A stretch of 64,000 nucleotides of DNA from Gracilariopsis chorda (GCA_003194525.1 NBIV01000250.1:48942-112941); one strand, 5' to 3'; numbered from the stretch's first letter, positions 1 through 11,005 are shown. Notes: a model not told the origin generated them from the sequence alone. Numbers and translations are program-made.

Positions 1-229
1 AATGGGTCCAGCATTGTGCACTTACAAGAGTCTTGGATTTAAGGCACAAGGTGACGATAGCAGCGATGGGCCTCTTCGGCTCGTTAAACTTGTGAGGAAG
101 ATATAGGCAAGAAGCTAAAGCAGCACTTGAGTGCTACTCGTGGAAAGCGTTAGGAGTGAAAAGGCGGAAAGGTAACAGATGAGAATGAACAGTTCCAGCC
201 ACATCGGGGCTGGAGTCGTAAGATCAGTT

Positions 230-480
230 GTTGTTGTTTGTGTGCGGAGGAAGCCCAATTCCTACGTCGACGTGCAAACTCTCGAAGAAGGTAGTCTCGG
301 CCGCGAAGGCCAAGTTCTCGAAGCAGACTCAGTTGCGGATCCATTTTGCAGTCTCGTCATCCGCGTCAGCAGAAAGGTCGACCCACTACGGCGGGCGGAT
401 CAATGCATAATGCCCAAAGCGGGGCCACTGACGATTTCCGCGTGATCTCTCAGCGCAGTAGCAACCTATCAAGAAGCGCT
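230..480 (+). repeat. Degenerate dispersed repeat (copy also near 25.2-25.35 kb)
   Basis: This stretch is clearly related to 25195-25350: both contain a tract with GTGCGGATCCA followed by a AGCAGAAAGGT tract, a GGCGGGCGGAT/GGCAGGCGAAT tract and then CGCGTGATC.CTCAGCG in the same order. A weaker relative lies at about 7300-7350. The 25.2-kb copy directly follows a LINE-type 3' tail. No intact frame survives here. The rest of 1-1300 shows no gene I can support; its short open frames look like chance. I infer old transposon debris. The class is not certain. Confidence 0.55.
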
Positions 481-1360
481 TTCGCTTCAACCGACTTCGG
501 TTGGACTAAAAAACGACATCGCACGACTTGTTTGCTCTATGCGGAAACCACCAACAATTGGTTTGGTAGGATTCCGTTTTATACGAATCGCGAATTGCTT
601 GGCAGCTTAGCGGGGCCGCATCTTAGCTGGTTTGGACAGATTATGAACGACGTTTTCAGCGACTTCGATATCTTTCGCTGCGGCGATGAATACTGACACT
701 ACCCTTGGTAGTTTGGTTTTCATCATGGAAATATATATTCTCTTCGGGTATTCCCTTCGGTCTATACCTTCGAGTATCCCTACTGAGGGGCATCAGATAG
801 ATGGGGCATCAGGTTAGATGCTTATGATGCCACCAGTCACCGGACAACTCCGTGATTCTGGAAACTCCAACGGGGTTGGGGTGAAATGTGTTATTGTTGG
901 AAGGGTTGGGTTGGGATTTCTCGTTGTACTACAACAGTAATGAACACAGAGTTCGGCAGTCCTTCTCACCTCACTGTCAGAAAACCTGAGTATCACCATA
1001 ACTGCTGTGATGTACTGGGCACCTCTTTGCTCACAAGTGAAACAGGCAAATCATGCCTACCTGACTGCTTGGCGTGCACCCACAGGCTGTCGGAAGAATC
1101 TAAGACATCTGCTCTTACTGAGACGTAACTTTTAAGGTCATGATTGGCCCCGTCCCGGAGACCAACTCCTTTCGGTCACTAAAATATCATTCATTTGCAT
1201 CCTCTACTAGAACGATATTATTCTACCGAACGTACAAGGGTAGATAGAGATATACATAGTGTCCTTATAGTCACACAACATTGCTTTGTTGCGATAGGCC
1301 ACGTCATGCGTCCATAGAATGCTGAGCCTCTCAGACAGTGTGAGGCGCTACCAAGGGTAA

Positions 1361-2221
1361 TCATTCCCCAGGTGAAATGCCATCGTTCAAGTTCGCTGGC
1401 ACCGCAACATCGATCATCTTGGGATAAGACAGCTTCAGATTGGTCATTATTTCTTGGAATTCCGCTAATGTCTTTTCTTTGCCCAAACGCGGATTGAAAT
1501 CGAGCTCTTCTGCGATTGTAGAACAAGTTATGCCGTTGTAATCATGACCAGGATACACAATAGTGTTGTGAGGCAACTTGAAGAGCTTCTCACGAATACT
1601 GGAAAACAAGGTATCTGAACTTCCCTCCTGGAAGTCTGTGCGTCCACAGCCCCGTATCAGAAGAGCATCTCCGGTGAAAACAATACCCGGTTCATTTTGG
1701 ATGGGTGAAGTTAAGTAGTAGGAGACACACCCAGCCGTATGTCCCGGTGTTTCAATCACTTTCAAAGAGTAGTTGGGACCAATCTCGATCGAGTCGTTTT
1801 CCTTCACCAGAACATCTGCTTTGCCACGAGAAGCTTTGCTCATGACTGACTTCACTGAGGGAATCCTCTTCTTGATAATGCCCGAGGCAGAGATGTGGTC
1901 AGCGTGGGCATGTGTGTTGATGACGTAAACTAGCTGGAGCCCACACTCACTGATGACTCGAAGGTCGCGATCCACCAAGGTGTCAACTGGATCAATGAGT
2001 ACTGCATGCTTGGAGTAAGAGTCTGCTAGAAGGTACGTGTACGTGCACGAGGTGCGGTCGAATAACTGGCGCAGAAACATGAATGTAGGGTGCTGTGACA
2101 TCGGTCGGAAACGTTTGCTGCGCCGAGACGCGGACAAGCTTGTTGAATATGACAGAGAAACAGTTCTCCTTAACAGTGGCGGCCTGACGAAGGCTCTGCC
2201 AAGAGCGGCCGTATGTTGCAT
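1361..2221 (-). CDS. ETHE1: Persulfide dioxygenase ETHE1-like, probably mitochondrial
   Basis: The product is a 286-residue metallo-beta-lactamase-fold enzyme. ETHE1 family members oxidise glutathione persulfide to sulfite in mitochondrial sulfide detoxification. Visible motifs are THAHADH at residues 103-109, the PGHT histidine at 161, FTGD with Asp185, GCGRTDFQEG at 191-200 and the PGH histidine near 226. The GRTDFQ block and the single iron site favour ETHE1 over glyoxalase II. The first 45 residues are rich in Arg and Ser and lack acidic residues, as expected for a mitochondrial presequence, so the first ATG is kept. Family members are usually about 240-290 residues, so this copy looks complete. 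The frame is uninterrupted and no intron is needed. Confidence 0.93.
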   Translation of the reverse strand: MQHTAALGRAFVRPPLLRRTVSLSYSTSLSASRRSKRFRPMSQHPTFMFLRQLFDRTSCTYTYLLADSYSKHAVLIDPVDTLVDRDLRVISECGLQLVYVINTHAHADHISASGIIKKRIPSVKSVMSKASRGKADVLVKENDSIEIGPNYSLKVIETPGHTAGCVSYYLTSPIQNEPGIVFTGDALLIRGCGRTDFQEGSSDTLFSSIREKLFKLPHNTIVYPGHDYNGITCSTIAEELDFNPRLGKEKTLAEFQEIMTNLKLSYPKMIDVAVPANLNDGISPGE

Positions 2222-2284
2222 TTCTGCGTAGCATCACATGGCTGGAGGAAACAGGCAATCATTTTGGACCATCGAGGAGGAACG

Positions 2285-2738
2285 ATGGCTGTATTGTGTA
2301 GAGCTTTGGCGTGTGCGTCTAACACGCTAATGAACGTGCGGTGTGGCAGGTCAAGCTATCTGTGAGATGCAGCGTTTGTACCATTCGTATCTAAATTACG
2401 ACACTCTGTGCCTGCTGGCAGCTGGACACACAAAACCCTTCGAAATGCAGCTTGCTGGTCTATTTGGGAGTGGCTGATATCATGTGCTTGCGTAGAAAGG
2501 GCAACGCTCTAACCGTTTACCCTTCCTCCCGATCGCTCTAGAGGCGCGGCAAAGTCTCGCCGCCAAACTCGTCAAACGTCGAATCGTTTGCTGTCCTGAG
2601 CACAACGGAGACCTAGAGATACATCGCTCCCACCCTGCGTTTCGGATAATGGGAATGCATGAAGCAGCCAAGAGAAAGCATATCGCCGAACTTTTGGAGC
2701 GGTGTGCCCTTCGCCAGAAGCTTCTGCCCAGTGTCTAA
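2285..2738 (+). CDS. Possible small spliced gene, divergent from ETHE1, function unknown
   Basis: An open frame from 2496 to a TAA at 2736-2738 encodes about 80 residues rich in Arg, Leu and Ala, including ALEARQSLAAKLVKRRIV and HEAAKRKHIAELLERC. It has no ATG near its start but follows a TGCGTAG that could be a splice acceptor ending at 2495. Upstream, an ATG at 2285 opens a short Ala/Cys/Arg-rich frame (MAVLCRALACASNT) that could be a targeting exon. I could not fix a donor site that is both in phase and strong, so the gene model is tentative. The ATG would lie only 63 bp from the ETHE1 start, implying a shared promoter. The product is not recognised. Confidence 0.3.
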
Positions 2739-4413
2739 ATGCGAAAGGAAGTGTGTCTACCCTTGCAGCTGTTGAAGACGCATGAATTCAGCGAAGATTT
2801 GGCTAATCCCTCCGGGATTGCTAACCCTTTAACTGTGCGGCGATTGTACTAAATAATACTGTATGTAGTATTTTTGTATTGCGTCCTGACTGGCACTTCT
2901 TCTCATCTTGCTAGATAGAAGCTATCATGATCTGCTCCAACCAATTGGTTATCTCATCTGAGAGCAGGGCTTCACCTTTCCGGGTAATAAGAAGCGTGAT
3001 GGAGCACTGGAGAGAACTGATACCTTGAGATTTCGTCATTTCTCCCATTCGAGTAGCGCATTTTCCGCCAGTAATATTCCATTTCCACACACTACCTTGT
3101 TAACCCCCTGGAAACCGTTGGTAACTAGAATACTATTTAAGAGGCAAACTAGAACACGATCATCGTATCAAAAGAAACAGACATATGTACAGCATTGTGC
3201 TGCAAGATGTGTGTGTGGGTGTGTGTGTTTATACGAGCTCGTGTCTCTAATTCCAACACTTAGGGGCCCTTCGTTTGAAAGAGTCCCTCTCTCTTTCGAC
3301 AAAACAACGTTTCTGGCAATGTTTTTACTACTGATTCGGCGTCAGAACCTTCTCTCGGAGAGGTGGAAGTTCTCTACGTTGGGACGCCGCTCTTCGGCGG
3401 GTTCTAAGAACGAAATGGTCTACACTATTTAGTATGTTGAGCCCACATCCGAGCGGGCATAAACATTTCCTGTTGCGGATAAACTACAAGCAGGGTTGTG
3501 TTGGGACGTGACCGGCAAATATTTGCGCCAAGGCAGTATGTGCTCTTCTTAGAGTCACCAGATTTAGCTGTACGATGCACAGATGGTGCGGTTCTTTTGT
3601 GTTATCCTTTGCAGGCCGCAGCTCTGAGCGATCTTTATTGGGTTTGGTATACTGGCGGATGCTGGTAAAAACCAGGACACCCAGACCGCGGTAAACACGT
3701 GCGCTCAAGAAGCATATTGAGGCTCAAGTAAGGTCCGTGATTTGGGCTGGTGGGAATTCAACAAGGGCAAACCAAGAAATGGTGGGCTAGGAGCGAGGAA
3801 GGTGGCTTGGTTTTCGGGACCAAGAAATAGCGCCCAGAAACAGACATCTATGAACCCGTCGCGGCGCCCGGCTCGAAACCTATCAGTCGCAGCCTCGTGC
3901 CCCGACAAATCCACATCTTCGGGCCTCGAAAATCCTCGCACCATGCTTTCAGCATTACGTGATTTCCTAGCATGGCTCAGTTCCTGCTATGCTGGACTCA
4001 CTGATCATTTAGGCGTCCTCAGGCGGTCATGGAAAGGGAGCGCTTTCGCGGCAGGTGTTCATTGACCTTGCCAAGTCCAATGCTTGACAAATCAAAAATC
4101 CCCAACTCCGAACAAGGATCAATTGTTTATGATTAACACGTAATCAAAGCGTGCCAAATGGTACAGCCCTCCATTTTCGCATTATATCGCGCGAAGTGGG
4201 AGATAGGAATTGGTTTCGTGGCCGATAAGCTCTTGGTGGTCATACGATGGCTTTTTGTTTTCTATCTAACCCATGTTCTACAGAAGGTCAACTCATTCTC
4301 AGGCCCCATAGCTGTTCTGTGCTCTTCGCCTTTCCACGAGCACTACTGAACTAACCTGGGTTCCATCTCAGGGCTGCAGTTCCTTCTTCACCCAGTAACT
4401 GGACTTTTCCTCA
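2739..4413. other. Intergenic region with TG-repeat element and LINE-like fragment
   Basis: No gene is supported. A (TG)n-GTTTATACGAGCTCGTGTCTCTAATTCC block at about 3209-3260 is one copy of a dispersed repeat also found near 6.6, 10.8, 25.95 and 30.4 kb. The stretch 3430-3570 resembles 27895-28050, sharing GAGCCCACATCCGAGC, AAACATTTCCTGTTG and TTAGAGTCAC in the same order, and is probably a LINE fragment. A 107-codon plus-strand frame at 3742-4065 and its antisense frame have no recognisable features. Confidence 0.5.
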
Positions 4414-5862
4414 ATGAAGACCGCAGCACGCCTGTTTTCGACACTAGTAGTTCTTCTCCTGACAGCTCGCATATCGTATGGATTTGACCTTGAAACGACC
4501 ACTCGTTCTTCCTCCGGTTCGTGCCAGACCCTATATGAATCGATGAGGGAGGCATTTTACGCACAGGTTGATCTCATTCGACGAGGTTTACCGGTTCGCG
4601 TGGTACAATCGGAATATGTGTATGCTGCAAACTTTCTTGCGCACTACGACTCGTACTTTCAGTATAGAAATCTCAACACCACATGCGTCTATTCGTATCT
4701 CTGGTACCATCTCTTTGATTACAGTAATCGAGCACATTGGGCTCTGAAGTACTTACAGTCGATGAGGGGATGGAAGCCGGAAATCAATTTTCTCAACTTC
4801 ACCCAATATGAGTCTTTGCCACCCATGGCCCAGACTGAACAAGATGTTGTGGATGGTCTATGGCACACTATCGATTTAAAACTACTGAGCACGCCAAGAG
4901 GACAATATGGGTACGATGATCTACCTTTTCCAAACAATGTGGGGGTTCTTTATGATCCAGGCCAAGAATTAGCATGTTCGGAGTACAACAAATTCGGATC
5001 TGTGACTGGAGACCATGCTCGCCCCGCTACTGATGTGTACATTCATCTAGCAATGTGTTCAATCCAGATGTATCAGGCTGGCGCCAACCGGGATGCGATT
5101 AAGCAAATGTTGAGTCACTTCGCCGCGTATGCATTCGATGGCGTTCGATGCACAGGAGATGAACAGGCAGATCTCAAGATTCCTGAGATTCTGTTCCAGA
5201 ATTACTCAAGAAACATTGGCTACATATACTCTAGTATTCCGAACAAGACCACAGGTGACCCCGTCAATCTTCCTCAGTTCACTAAGGATGCGTTTCAGTC
5301 CATTTTTGCGGATGAAATACAATCACTGACGTCGTACAACTCTTGGGGCTATCCTGAGTATGCCAAGCTTGTTGGTAGAAATTCTATACCTGCGATTGTT
5401 GATTCTATTGACACCCTTCTAGACAATCAAAACTTCGATACACTCATGCAAAGCCCTGGTTCGTCATGGTCGGGCACACCAATGAATACAGCGTCGGGTT
5501 CCACCAGCACCACCACTAGCGGGAGCTCGAGTGATGATGACGATGAGTTGGACGAAGTTGATGATTTCATCGTTCTAGATCGCACCGCAACGTGTTCTAA
5601 CGGATATACATGGCTTTCTCGGGAGATACAGGTGCAGGACGATTTAGAACATTGTTGTGCGACGGTGTGTGATACTTTTGCCATGCTAATAACGTCAGTA
5701 GACCCTTTTCCTCATGAAGAATGCTGCTATCGATGCAATGAGAGTCATGGATGTCCAAGTGGACTTACGGAGCAAGACATCTTCGATAATGATAACTCGT
5801 TCATCATTGTACCAGAGTACGGGGATCAGTCGCAGCAAACTGTAACCATGGTTGATATATAG
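4414..5862 (+). CDS. Secreted protein of unknown function with acidic linker and Cys-rich tail
   Basis: The 482-residue product begins with a clear signal peptide (hydrophobic core LFSTLVVLLLTARISYG, residues 7-23). The next 350 residues form one apparently globular domain rich in Tyr, Trp and Asp with several N-glycosylation sequons. A Ser/Thr linker near residue 360 leads to an acidic DDDDELDEVDD stretch and then about 90 residues with many cysteines, including two adjacent Cys pairs (HCC, ECC). There is no transmembrane segment or ER-retention tail, so it is probably extracellular or in the cell wall. I do not recognise the family. The ATG at 4414 is chosen because it precedes the signal peptide directly. 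Confidence 0.75.
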   Translation: MKTAARLFSTLVVLLLTARISYGFDLETTTRSSSGSCQTLYESMREAFYAQVDLIRRGLPVRVVQSEYVYAANFLAHYDSYFQYRNLNTTCVYSYLWYHLFDYSNRAHWALKYLQSMRGWKPEINFLNFTQYESLPPMAQTEQDVVDGLWHTIDLKLLSTPRGQYGYDDLPFPNNVGVLYDPGQELACSEYNKFGSVTGDHARPATDVYIHLAMCSIQMYQAGANRDAIKQMLSHFAAYAFDGVRCTGDEQADLKIPEILFQNYSRNIGYIYSSIPNKTTGDPVNLPQFTKDAFQSIFADEIQSLTSYNSWGYPEYAKLVGRNSIPAIVDSIDTLLDNQNFDTLMQSPGSSWSGTPMNTASGSTSTTTSGSSSDDDDELDEVDDFIVLDRTATCSNGYTWLSREIQVQDDLEHCCATVCDTFAMLITSVDPFPHEECCYRCNESHGCPSGLTEQDIFDNDNSFIIVPEYGDQSQQTVTMVDI

Positions 5863-6612
5863 ATGGTATGGGCACAACATGCTCATATAGCAACCGTCAC
5901 CAGTTTTGTACGCCCGCCATCGCAAGCATTTTAAGAAGTAAAGTAACTATGATGCGCACGTTGCTGTGCATGTTGCTAGGACAAATAGTCGCGTGACAAA
6001 CTGAAAGGGTTAGCCTTTTACCTTATGCCTGTGCACAACTGCAATCCTTGTTAATCCAGGTTTCTAGGCGAACGGCAGGAGGATCTAGTATCCAAGTTCT
6101 TTTCTCATTCCGACGTGCTCTTTTTTGACATACCTTAGAACTGTGACATTTTGAGTTGTTCTACAATCGGTGCGGCTATGTTTTAGGGGTAAGGGGGTAA
6201 AGGGTCAACCCTTTGCCTGACTTTCCCTCGCAGGCCATCTGAAGAGCGAACAATTGGGAAAGCTTAACACCCTCTCTTGTCAATTCTTTCAACCCAACTG
6301 AAATACGAAGGATGTGATCATACCTCAAGGTAGAAGTGACGAAGCGGTGCATTGATTCTGGCTTGTTACGAAGTGCCCCTCTGCTGACGTCCTCAAACTG
6401 ATATGGAGAGTGAATAAGCGTAAGAAGAGGAAGGCAAGCACAGTAGCGAAATGGGTACGACGTTTGGACTCCTTGCAGCAGCATGAATATTGTTTGGCGC
6501 TGTCTTGGTCTAGTACTTTGTGAGTCACGACGTAACCCTTTACTAGACCAATTTACGAATCGTGACCGCAAGACGGCTGGAGCAGATGCACGAGAGGAAA
6601 TGCTGAACTGCA

Positions 6613-7290
6613 TGTGTGTGTGTTTACGGGCACGTGCCTCTAATTCCGAGGCAGCGGTATCAAATTTCTAGTACAAGGCTAATCATCTATTCGTGAAAAG
6701 GCCGCCGTCTAACTGCACGTACGCAGTCGGCCACGAGCCTGTTGTCAGAGGAAGATCCAGCCGCCGTTTCCCTGAAGTTTTCCCTCGAAGGTAGAGCTCC
6801 AAAGGAGCCTCTGGACGGGGGTTTTCCACGGTTTTCTCGGAGGACTACGCTTGGGTCGGATGATGATACAAGCTACGCGCCAGTTCGTTTGTCTGATCTC
6901 GCCGATGATATGGGGATTGGACGAAGGGACGTCGTCAATGGTTTCTATGGCGGGCGACTTGGTACATATGAAGCGCCTTGTCGTGGTGTGCCCCTTAACC
7001 AACGATCTCTAGAGGGTGAATGAAGAGGTGCAGATAAGAAGGCGATAATCGTCGGAAACGAAACGCTTCAGCGGTTGAAGACACCTATAGGACCTAATGC
7101 TTTCTTCGTATCTAGGTTGTCAGGGTTCTTGGCAAACCCCCGCGTTACGAGGAATTAATGCATGCGTGTTCGTAAAAGCGTGAGAGAGAAAACCATCTAT
7201 TCGACGGCTAAATTCCCCTAATAGACACAATCGCACATCCATTTGGCTTCCTCATCCGGCATAGCTTCATAGTCTTTTGTAGCCTTTTCG
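6613..7290 (+). repeat. TG-repeat dispersed element, interrupted by an insertion
   Basis: The left part (6613-6693) starts with (TG)n then TTTACGGGCAC and continues through TCTAATTCCGAGGCAGCGGTAT. The right part (7194-7290) continues with ACGGCTAAATTCCCCTAATAGAC and CTTCATAGTCTTTTG. In the uninterrupted relative at 10834-11005 these two halves are joined directly. The gap is filled by 6694-7193. Confidence 0.8.
6694..7193 (-). mobile_element. 500-bp insertion flanked by 10-bp target duplication
   Basis: The segment is exactly 500 bp and is flanked on both sides by CATCTATTCG (6684-6693 and 7194-7203), which occurs once in the uninterrupted relative at 10.9 kb. Read on the minus strand it matches the repeat at about 23212-23775, and parts match 26400-26800 and 27225-27500. 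These copies share a frame with KGHTTTRR, then PHI.G.I, then WSS followed by QGNGG. No intact protein remains. A target duplication of this length suits retroposition; the class is unresolved. Confidence 0.7.
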
Positions 7291-8169
7291 GAAGGTCGGC
7301 ACACCTCGACGGGCGGAACTGCATGTGCCCAAAACTACATGTGGCCCATAGCTGTAGTTGACTTCAGTTGTGAGAAAGAGGGAAGCAATTTTAGGACGTT
7401 GTTCCGTCTTCCGGGAGTAGGAGCACGACCTTCGGTGTTCGGAGCAAGCAGCAGTCACCAGCAGCAAAATGACGGAGACGTAGATTGTTAGTACGGCTCT
7501 CCCCCTTTCAAGCCTTCTCACCGCGTCGGAACTATGCGTTTAGAAGAGATTTTGAGCTACGAGAGTAACGACGGATCATAGCTGAGCCCAACTGGGGCAT
7601 CGTTCTTTGGTTCGCCTACGGTGAAAAAGATATCGACGTATTGATCGAAATGGTACTCTGTTCAGAAACTTCGGCTTATCTGCGGAGTCTGAAAAAGCTG
7701 CCGGTAGTGACGTCAGTTAAGTGTCGCGGCTGATCACATAACTGGCTCAAGGAACTCTTCGTGAACGAACTACGCAATGATGATCCTCAAATGTATGGCC
7801 TTGTATCACTCAGCGATCGCAGACGACTATCAGAGGTACCGTAAGAACCTGGCTGTCAGCTCTAACTCTTGTTTACCATAATTTCGTCACTCTTCTCCAC
7901 TTGGGTTTCTATATACAAGTAACGTCGGCTTGCGTGAACTAGCTGAGGTATGGTCTTCTACATGTTAACACAAATTGACCCAATAGATGGTACTGTGAAA
8001 TCGTTTCTTCTTCTCTTCAGCAGTACTCTACAGCCACCTTCTGCTCAACCACAACATGTGACAAAAATGCCTCCATTAGCTCCCTTTGGTCCTCAAGTGT
8101 GCTACAACTTGATTACGCGCACTTCGCTTAACAGGGCCAACATTGGTGTCGCGATTCCCATTAAGGTCT

Positions 8170-9576
8170 TCAAAAGTCATCCGGGGCGAAATTAAGACCT
8201 CCGTGGTGATGCTTTGGCTCCGGCTCCCGCTTATCCCTGTCGTGGTGTGCGTGGGAGTCGTGGTGCCTGTGACGACTGTGTTCGTCGGCATGATGCGTAT
8301 CGCCGTGCCCTTCCTGCGGTTTAGAGTCTCCTGCATGCTGTTCATGTGCGTCGTGGGAGTTGGTGTGGTGCTCATCGACATGGTGTTCTCGATCATGATG
8401 CTGGTCTGAGTTTCTGTCCGCAGCATGTTGTTCGCCTGCGTGGTGCTCCCCAGCATGATGCTCGCCCGCGTGGTGCTCCCCAGCGTGATGTTCGCCAGCG
8501 TGATGCTCGCCAGCGTGATGTTCGCCAGCGTGGTGTTCGCCAGCGTGGTGCTCCCCAGCGTGGTGTTCGCCAGCGTGGTGCTCGCCAGCGTGGTGCTCGC
8601 CAGCGTGGTGCTCGCCAGCGTGGTGCTCACCAGCGTGGTGCTCGCCAGCGTGATCTTCGCCAGCGTGATGTTCGCCAGTGTGATGCTCGCCAGCGTGGTG
8701 CTCGCCAGCGTGGTGCTCGCCAGCGTAGTGCTCTCCGTCATGATGTCCATCCTCATGGTAATGATCGTCATAATGATGGTCGTATTCATGATCATGATCA
8801 TATTGATGATCATCATGTTCATGGTGAGAATAACCGTGATGGTGGTCCTCATGCAAGTCGTGATGCTCACCAGAATCGTGATCGTAGTCGTGGTCGTAGT
8901 GGTAATGGCCATGTTCATCATGATATCCATGTTCATAGTGGTGTTCCGAATGCGGAAGATCATCCGAATGTTGATGGATATGCTGTTCGCCCTCATATCG
9001 GGTAGTGGGATGATCGTCTGTGGCCTTGTCTTCAACGACATGATGTTGCAAGTCGTCTACTTTCGGGGGTTGATGAGGTTGATGATGGTTGTTATAGTAG
9101 TTTTCATAGTGGTCCTTAATCTGTTGATCGACGAAGTGATGTTTGTCTTCGTCATGAGCAGGTTCGTAGTGTTCGTCTTGCACTTGAGGATGATCGTCGT
9201 AGTAGTTGTGGTAATCGTGATGCTCATCATGATACTCTGGAATATCGTGTTCCCAGTGTTCTTCGTGGGGATGGTCATAGTGTTCATCGCGCCAGTCGAG
9301 CGAGCGTGCGCGGTTAGAGCGCTTGCTAAAGTGGTCGCCGACGTCCCTGTGCAGCGAAAGCGGCGGTTCCAAACCTGTAAGTTGTTGGTTTGCGGAAAAG
9401 AGTGAGAGGGAGTAGAAACCGAACAAGAGTAGAACAAAGGCAGCTACAGCGACGACCAGAGCGTTGTAAGAATCGTCTGACAATTTGCGACGTTGTGCAT
9501 GTACATTGACACCGGGCAGCTGATACTGCTTCTCTGTGGAGAACTTGAGCGCGCGACTGCGTAGAGTGGAGGCCAT
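8170..9576 (-). CDS. Histidine-rich type II membrane protein with GEHHA pentapeptide array
   Basis: The 468-residue product has a basic N-terminal tail of about 37 residues, one hydrophobic helix (LVVAVAAFVLLLFGFYSL, about residues 40-58) and then about 400 residues dominated by His, Asp, Glu and Tyr. It contains about 21 tandem pentapeptides of the form GEHHA, coded by a 15-bp minisatellite at about 8431-8735, with variants GEHYA, GEDHA, GEHHT and GEQHA. The topology predicts a short cytosolic tail and a His-rich domain in a lumen or outside the cell. Such His/Asp tracts bind Zn, Ni or Cu in other proteins, so metal buffering is a reasonable inference, not shown. The antisense strand also has long open frames, explained by the repeat. 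The coding choice rests on the single clean N-terminus and membrane helix. Confidence 0.75.
   Translation of the reverse strand: MASTLRSRALKFSTEKQYQLPGVNVHAQRRKLSDDSYNALVVAVAAFVLLLFGFYSLSLFSANQQLTGLEPPLSLHRDVGDHFSKRSNRARSLDWRDEHYDHPHEEHWEHDIPEYHDEHHDYHNYYDDHPQVQDEHYEPAHDEDKHHFVDQQIKDHYENYYNNHHQPHQPPKVDDLQHHVVEDKATDDHPTTRYEGEQHIHQHSDDLPHSEHHYEHGYHDEHGHYHYDHDYDHDSGEHHDLHEDHHHGYSHHEHDDHQYDHDHEYDHHYDDHYHEDGHHDGEHYAGEHHAGEHHAGEHHTGEHHAGEDHAGEHHAGEHHAGEHHAGEHHAGEHHAGEHHAGEHHAGEHHAGEHHAGEHHAGEHHAGEHHAGEHHAGEHHAGEQHAADRNSDQHHDREHHVDEHHTNSHDAHEQHAGDSKPQEGHGDTHHADEHSRHRHHDSHAHHDRDKREPEPKHHHGGLNFAPDDF
8431..8735 (-). repeat. 15-bp coding minisatellite (about 20 copies)
   Basis: The plus strand shows repeated CCAGCGTGGTGCTCG-type units in register for about 300 bp, coding GEHHA on the minus strand. 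Units differ mainly at third positions (GTG/ATG, CTC/TTC), so amino-acid identity is held while DNA drifts, which argues for selection on the peptide. Confidence 0.9.
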
Positions 9577-9747
9577 GATGAAGCGCAGAGTGGAAGAGGA
9601 AGGGTGGGTACAGGGACTGTGTGGTGAAGGTGGACGGTGGTGGCACGCAGATTGATAAGAAAGGGGTTTGAAAGGAGGGGAAAACTGGGGTGGCGCAAGG
9701 GCCGTGGACGACGATTCGGGTTGGGGCGGAAGCAGTGAATTGGAGAG

Positions 9748-9751
<4 letters not shown>

Positions 9752-9785
<34 letters not shown>
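9752..9785. repeat. (CT)n microsatellite upstream of the His-rich gene
   Basis: An almost pure CT run lies about 180 bp upstream of the ATG of the minus-strand His-rich gene, so it is a GA run in its 5' region. It may be promoter or leader sequence; GA tracts can act in that way but nothing here proves it. Confidence 0.85.
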
Positions 9786-10833
9786 CTCTGCTGCTGCCGC
9801 TGCGACGTGTGCGGAGAGCAGCGCTTTCTTTTATCTACCGAACGTATCTGCAATGCATCAAAACGAAAAATAGAAGGCGCCTTAAATGCAGCAGCACATG
9901 CGCTGCTGCCTGTTAAACACTTGTAAATCGTGGCCGTGCGGCCTCGCCGTTGGTCGAGCGCGGACGCTTGGCGCTTTGTAATTCGACGTGCTGTTGCGAG
10001 ACACTTTTTGAGTGACGTGGAGTCATCGTCAGCACTGGCACCTCACAAAAACTTCTCTCCGCTTGGTAGCGGCAGTGCCCGATTTTACGCGAGACCTGCT
10101 GTTGGAGGAAGCATGGATCAATCAAGGTCCAAGTTATTAACGCCACAAGAGTAACCACAACATTTTTGTCTTGTTACATAGTATTGCTAACGGCTGGTAG
10201 CAGTGCTAACCTTAACCCTTTAACCCTGTTACTCATGATTATCACTACTCGCTCAATCACTGGTCCTTCTACGAAGCATCATCAGCTCCATTCACAAATA
10301 TGCTGGCAACAAATGTGCAGCACTCCCAACGGTTGCACGCACCTCGCGCTCTCGTTCAAGCAAAGCTGATGTTATTATTGAAAGCTAAAAACGACCCTTC
10401 GGTCACCCCGTCATTGAATCCATACCATCTCTCAGTCAACCACACACCGCACGTGCAGATAACTTGATCTCACTTCGCCACCAGAAAGAAGCTCGTTTTG
10501 AACTTGTGAGGCCCTGAACAAGACCAAGGGTAGTCTGTTTGGCATTTAGTAAGGAAAAACGGAGAGTGACCTGCACCTGTGCGAGTAGAATACAATGAAC
10601 TAGATAATCCTACGCAGGTCCTGTGATTTCTCGTCAGGCACACATCTGAAGAGCATGGAGATCAGGTTTGTCCATATATTTCTGAAGCATGTTATTGTTG
10701 CCTCAACTTCTACCACAGGTATCGTATTAGGGATCCATGGGGTATATGCGTGGTACCACGCCCTTCGTGCTTACCGTCCGTACCATCTTTGCTCTGAGTC
10801 CCACACTTCCACTAACATATGTGGATAACTACC
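9786..10833. other. Intergenic region, no gene seen
   Basis: There is no supported gene. At 10197-10230 there is a run of TAACCYTTAACCC-like repeats that recurs elsewhere in gene-poor DNA (2820, 43587, 49480), and at 10522-10535 a copy of the ACCAAGGGTAG motif. Confidence 0.5.
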
Positions 10834-11005
10834 TGTGTGTGTGTGTGTTTACGGGCACCTGACTCTAATTCCGAGGCAGCGGTATTGACTTTCTAGAAGT
10901 AGAAGGCTCATCATCTATTCGACGGCTAAATTCCCCTAATAGACCCATTCGCATATCCATTTGTCTTCCTCACCCGGCGTAACTTCATAGTCTTTTGATA
11001 GCTAC
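10834..11005 (+). repeat. Uninterrupted TG-repeat element upstream of the PDI-like gene
   Basis: It starts with (TG)n then TTTACGGGCACC and ends near CATAGTCTTTTGATAG. It is the intact counterpart of the split copy at 6.6-7.3 kb and ends about 60 bp before the ATG of the redox-dead PDI paralogue, so it may supply part of that gene's promoter. Confidence 0.75.

Larger units (their letters stand above)
5863..8169. other. Intergenic region made largely of nested repeats
   Basis: No convincing gene is present. The interval holds a TG-repeat element (6613-6693 plus 7194-7290) split by a 500-bp insertion, listed separately. From about 7290 to 7350 there are traces of the repeat also seen at 375-460. 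The rest, 7350-8169, shows no structure I can name. Confidence 0.5.

Noticed and set aside
8425..9405. 326-codon plus-strand frame rich in Val and Met
   Set aside because: It is the antisense of the His-rich gene; the 15-bp repeat keeps several frames open at once.
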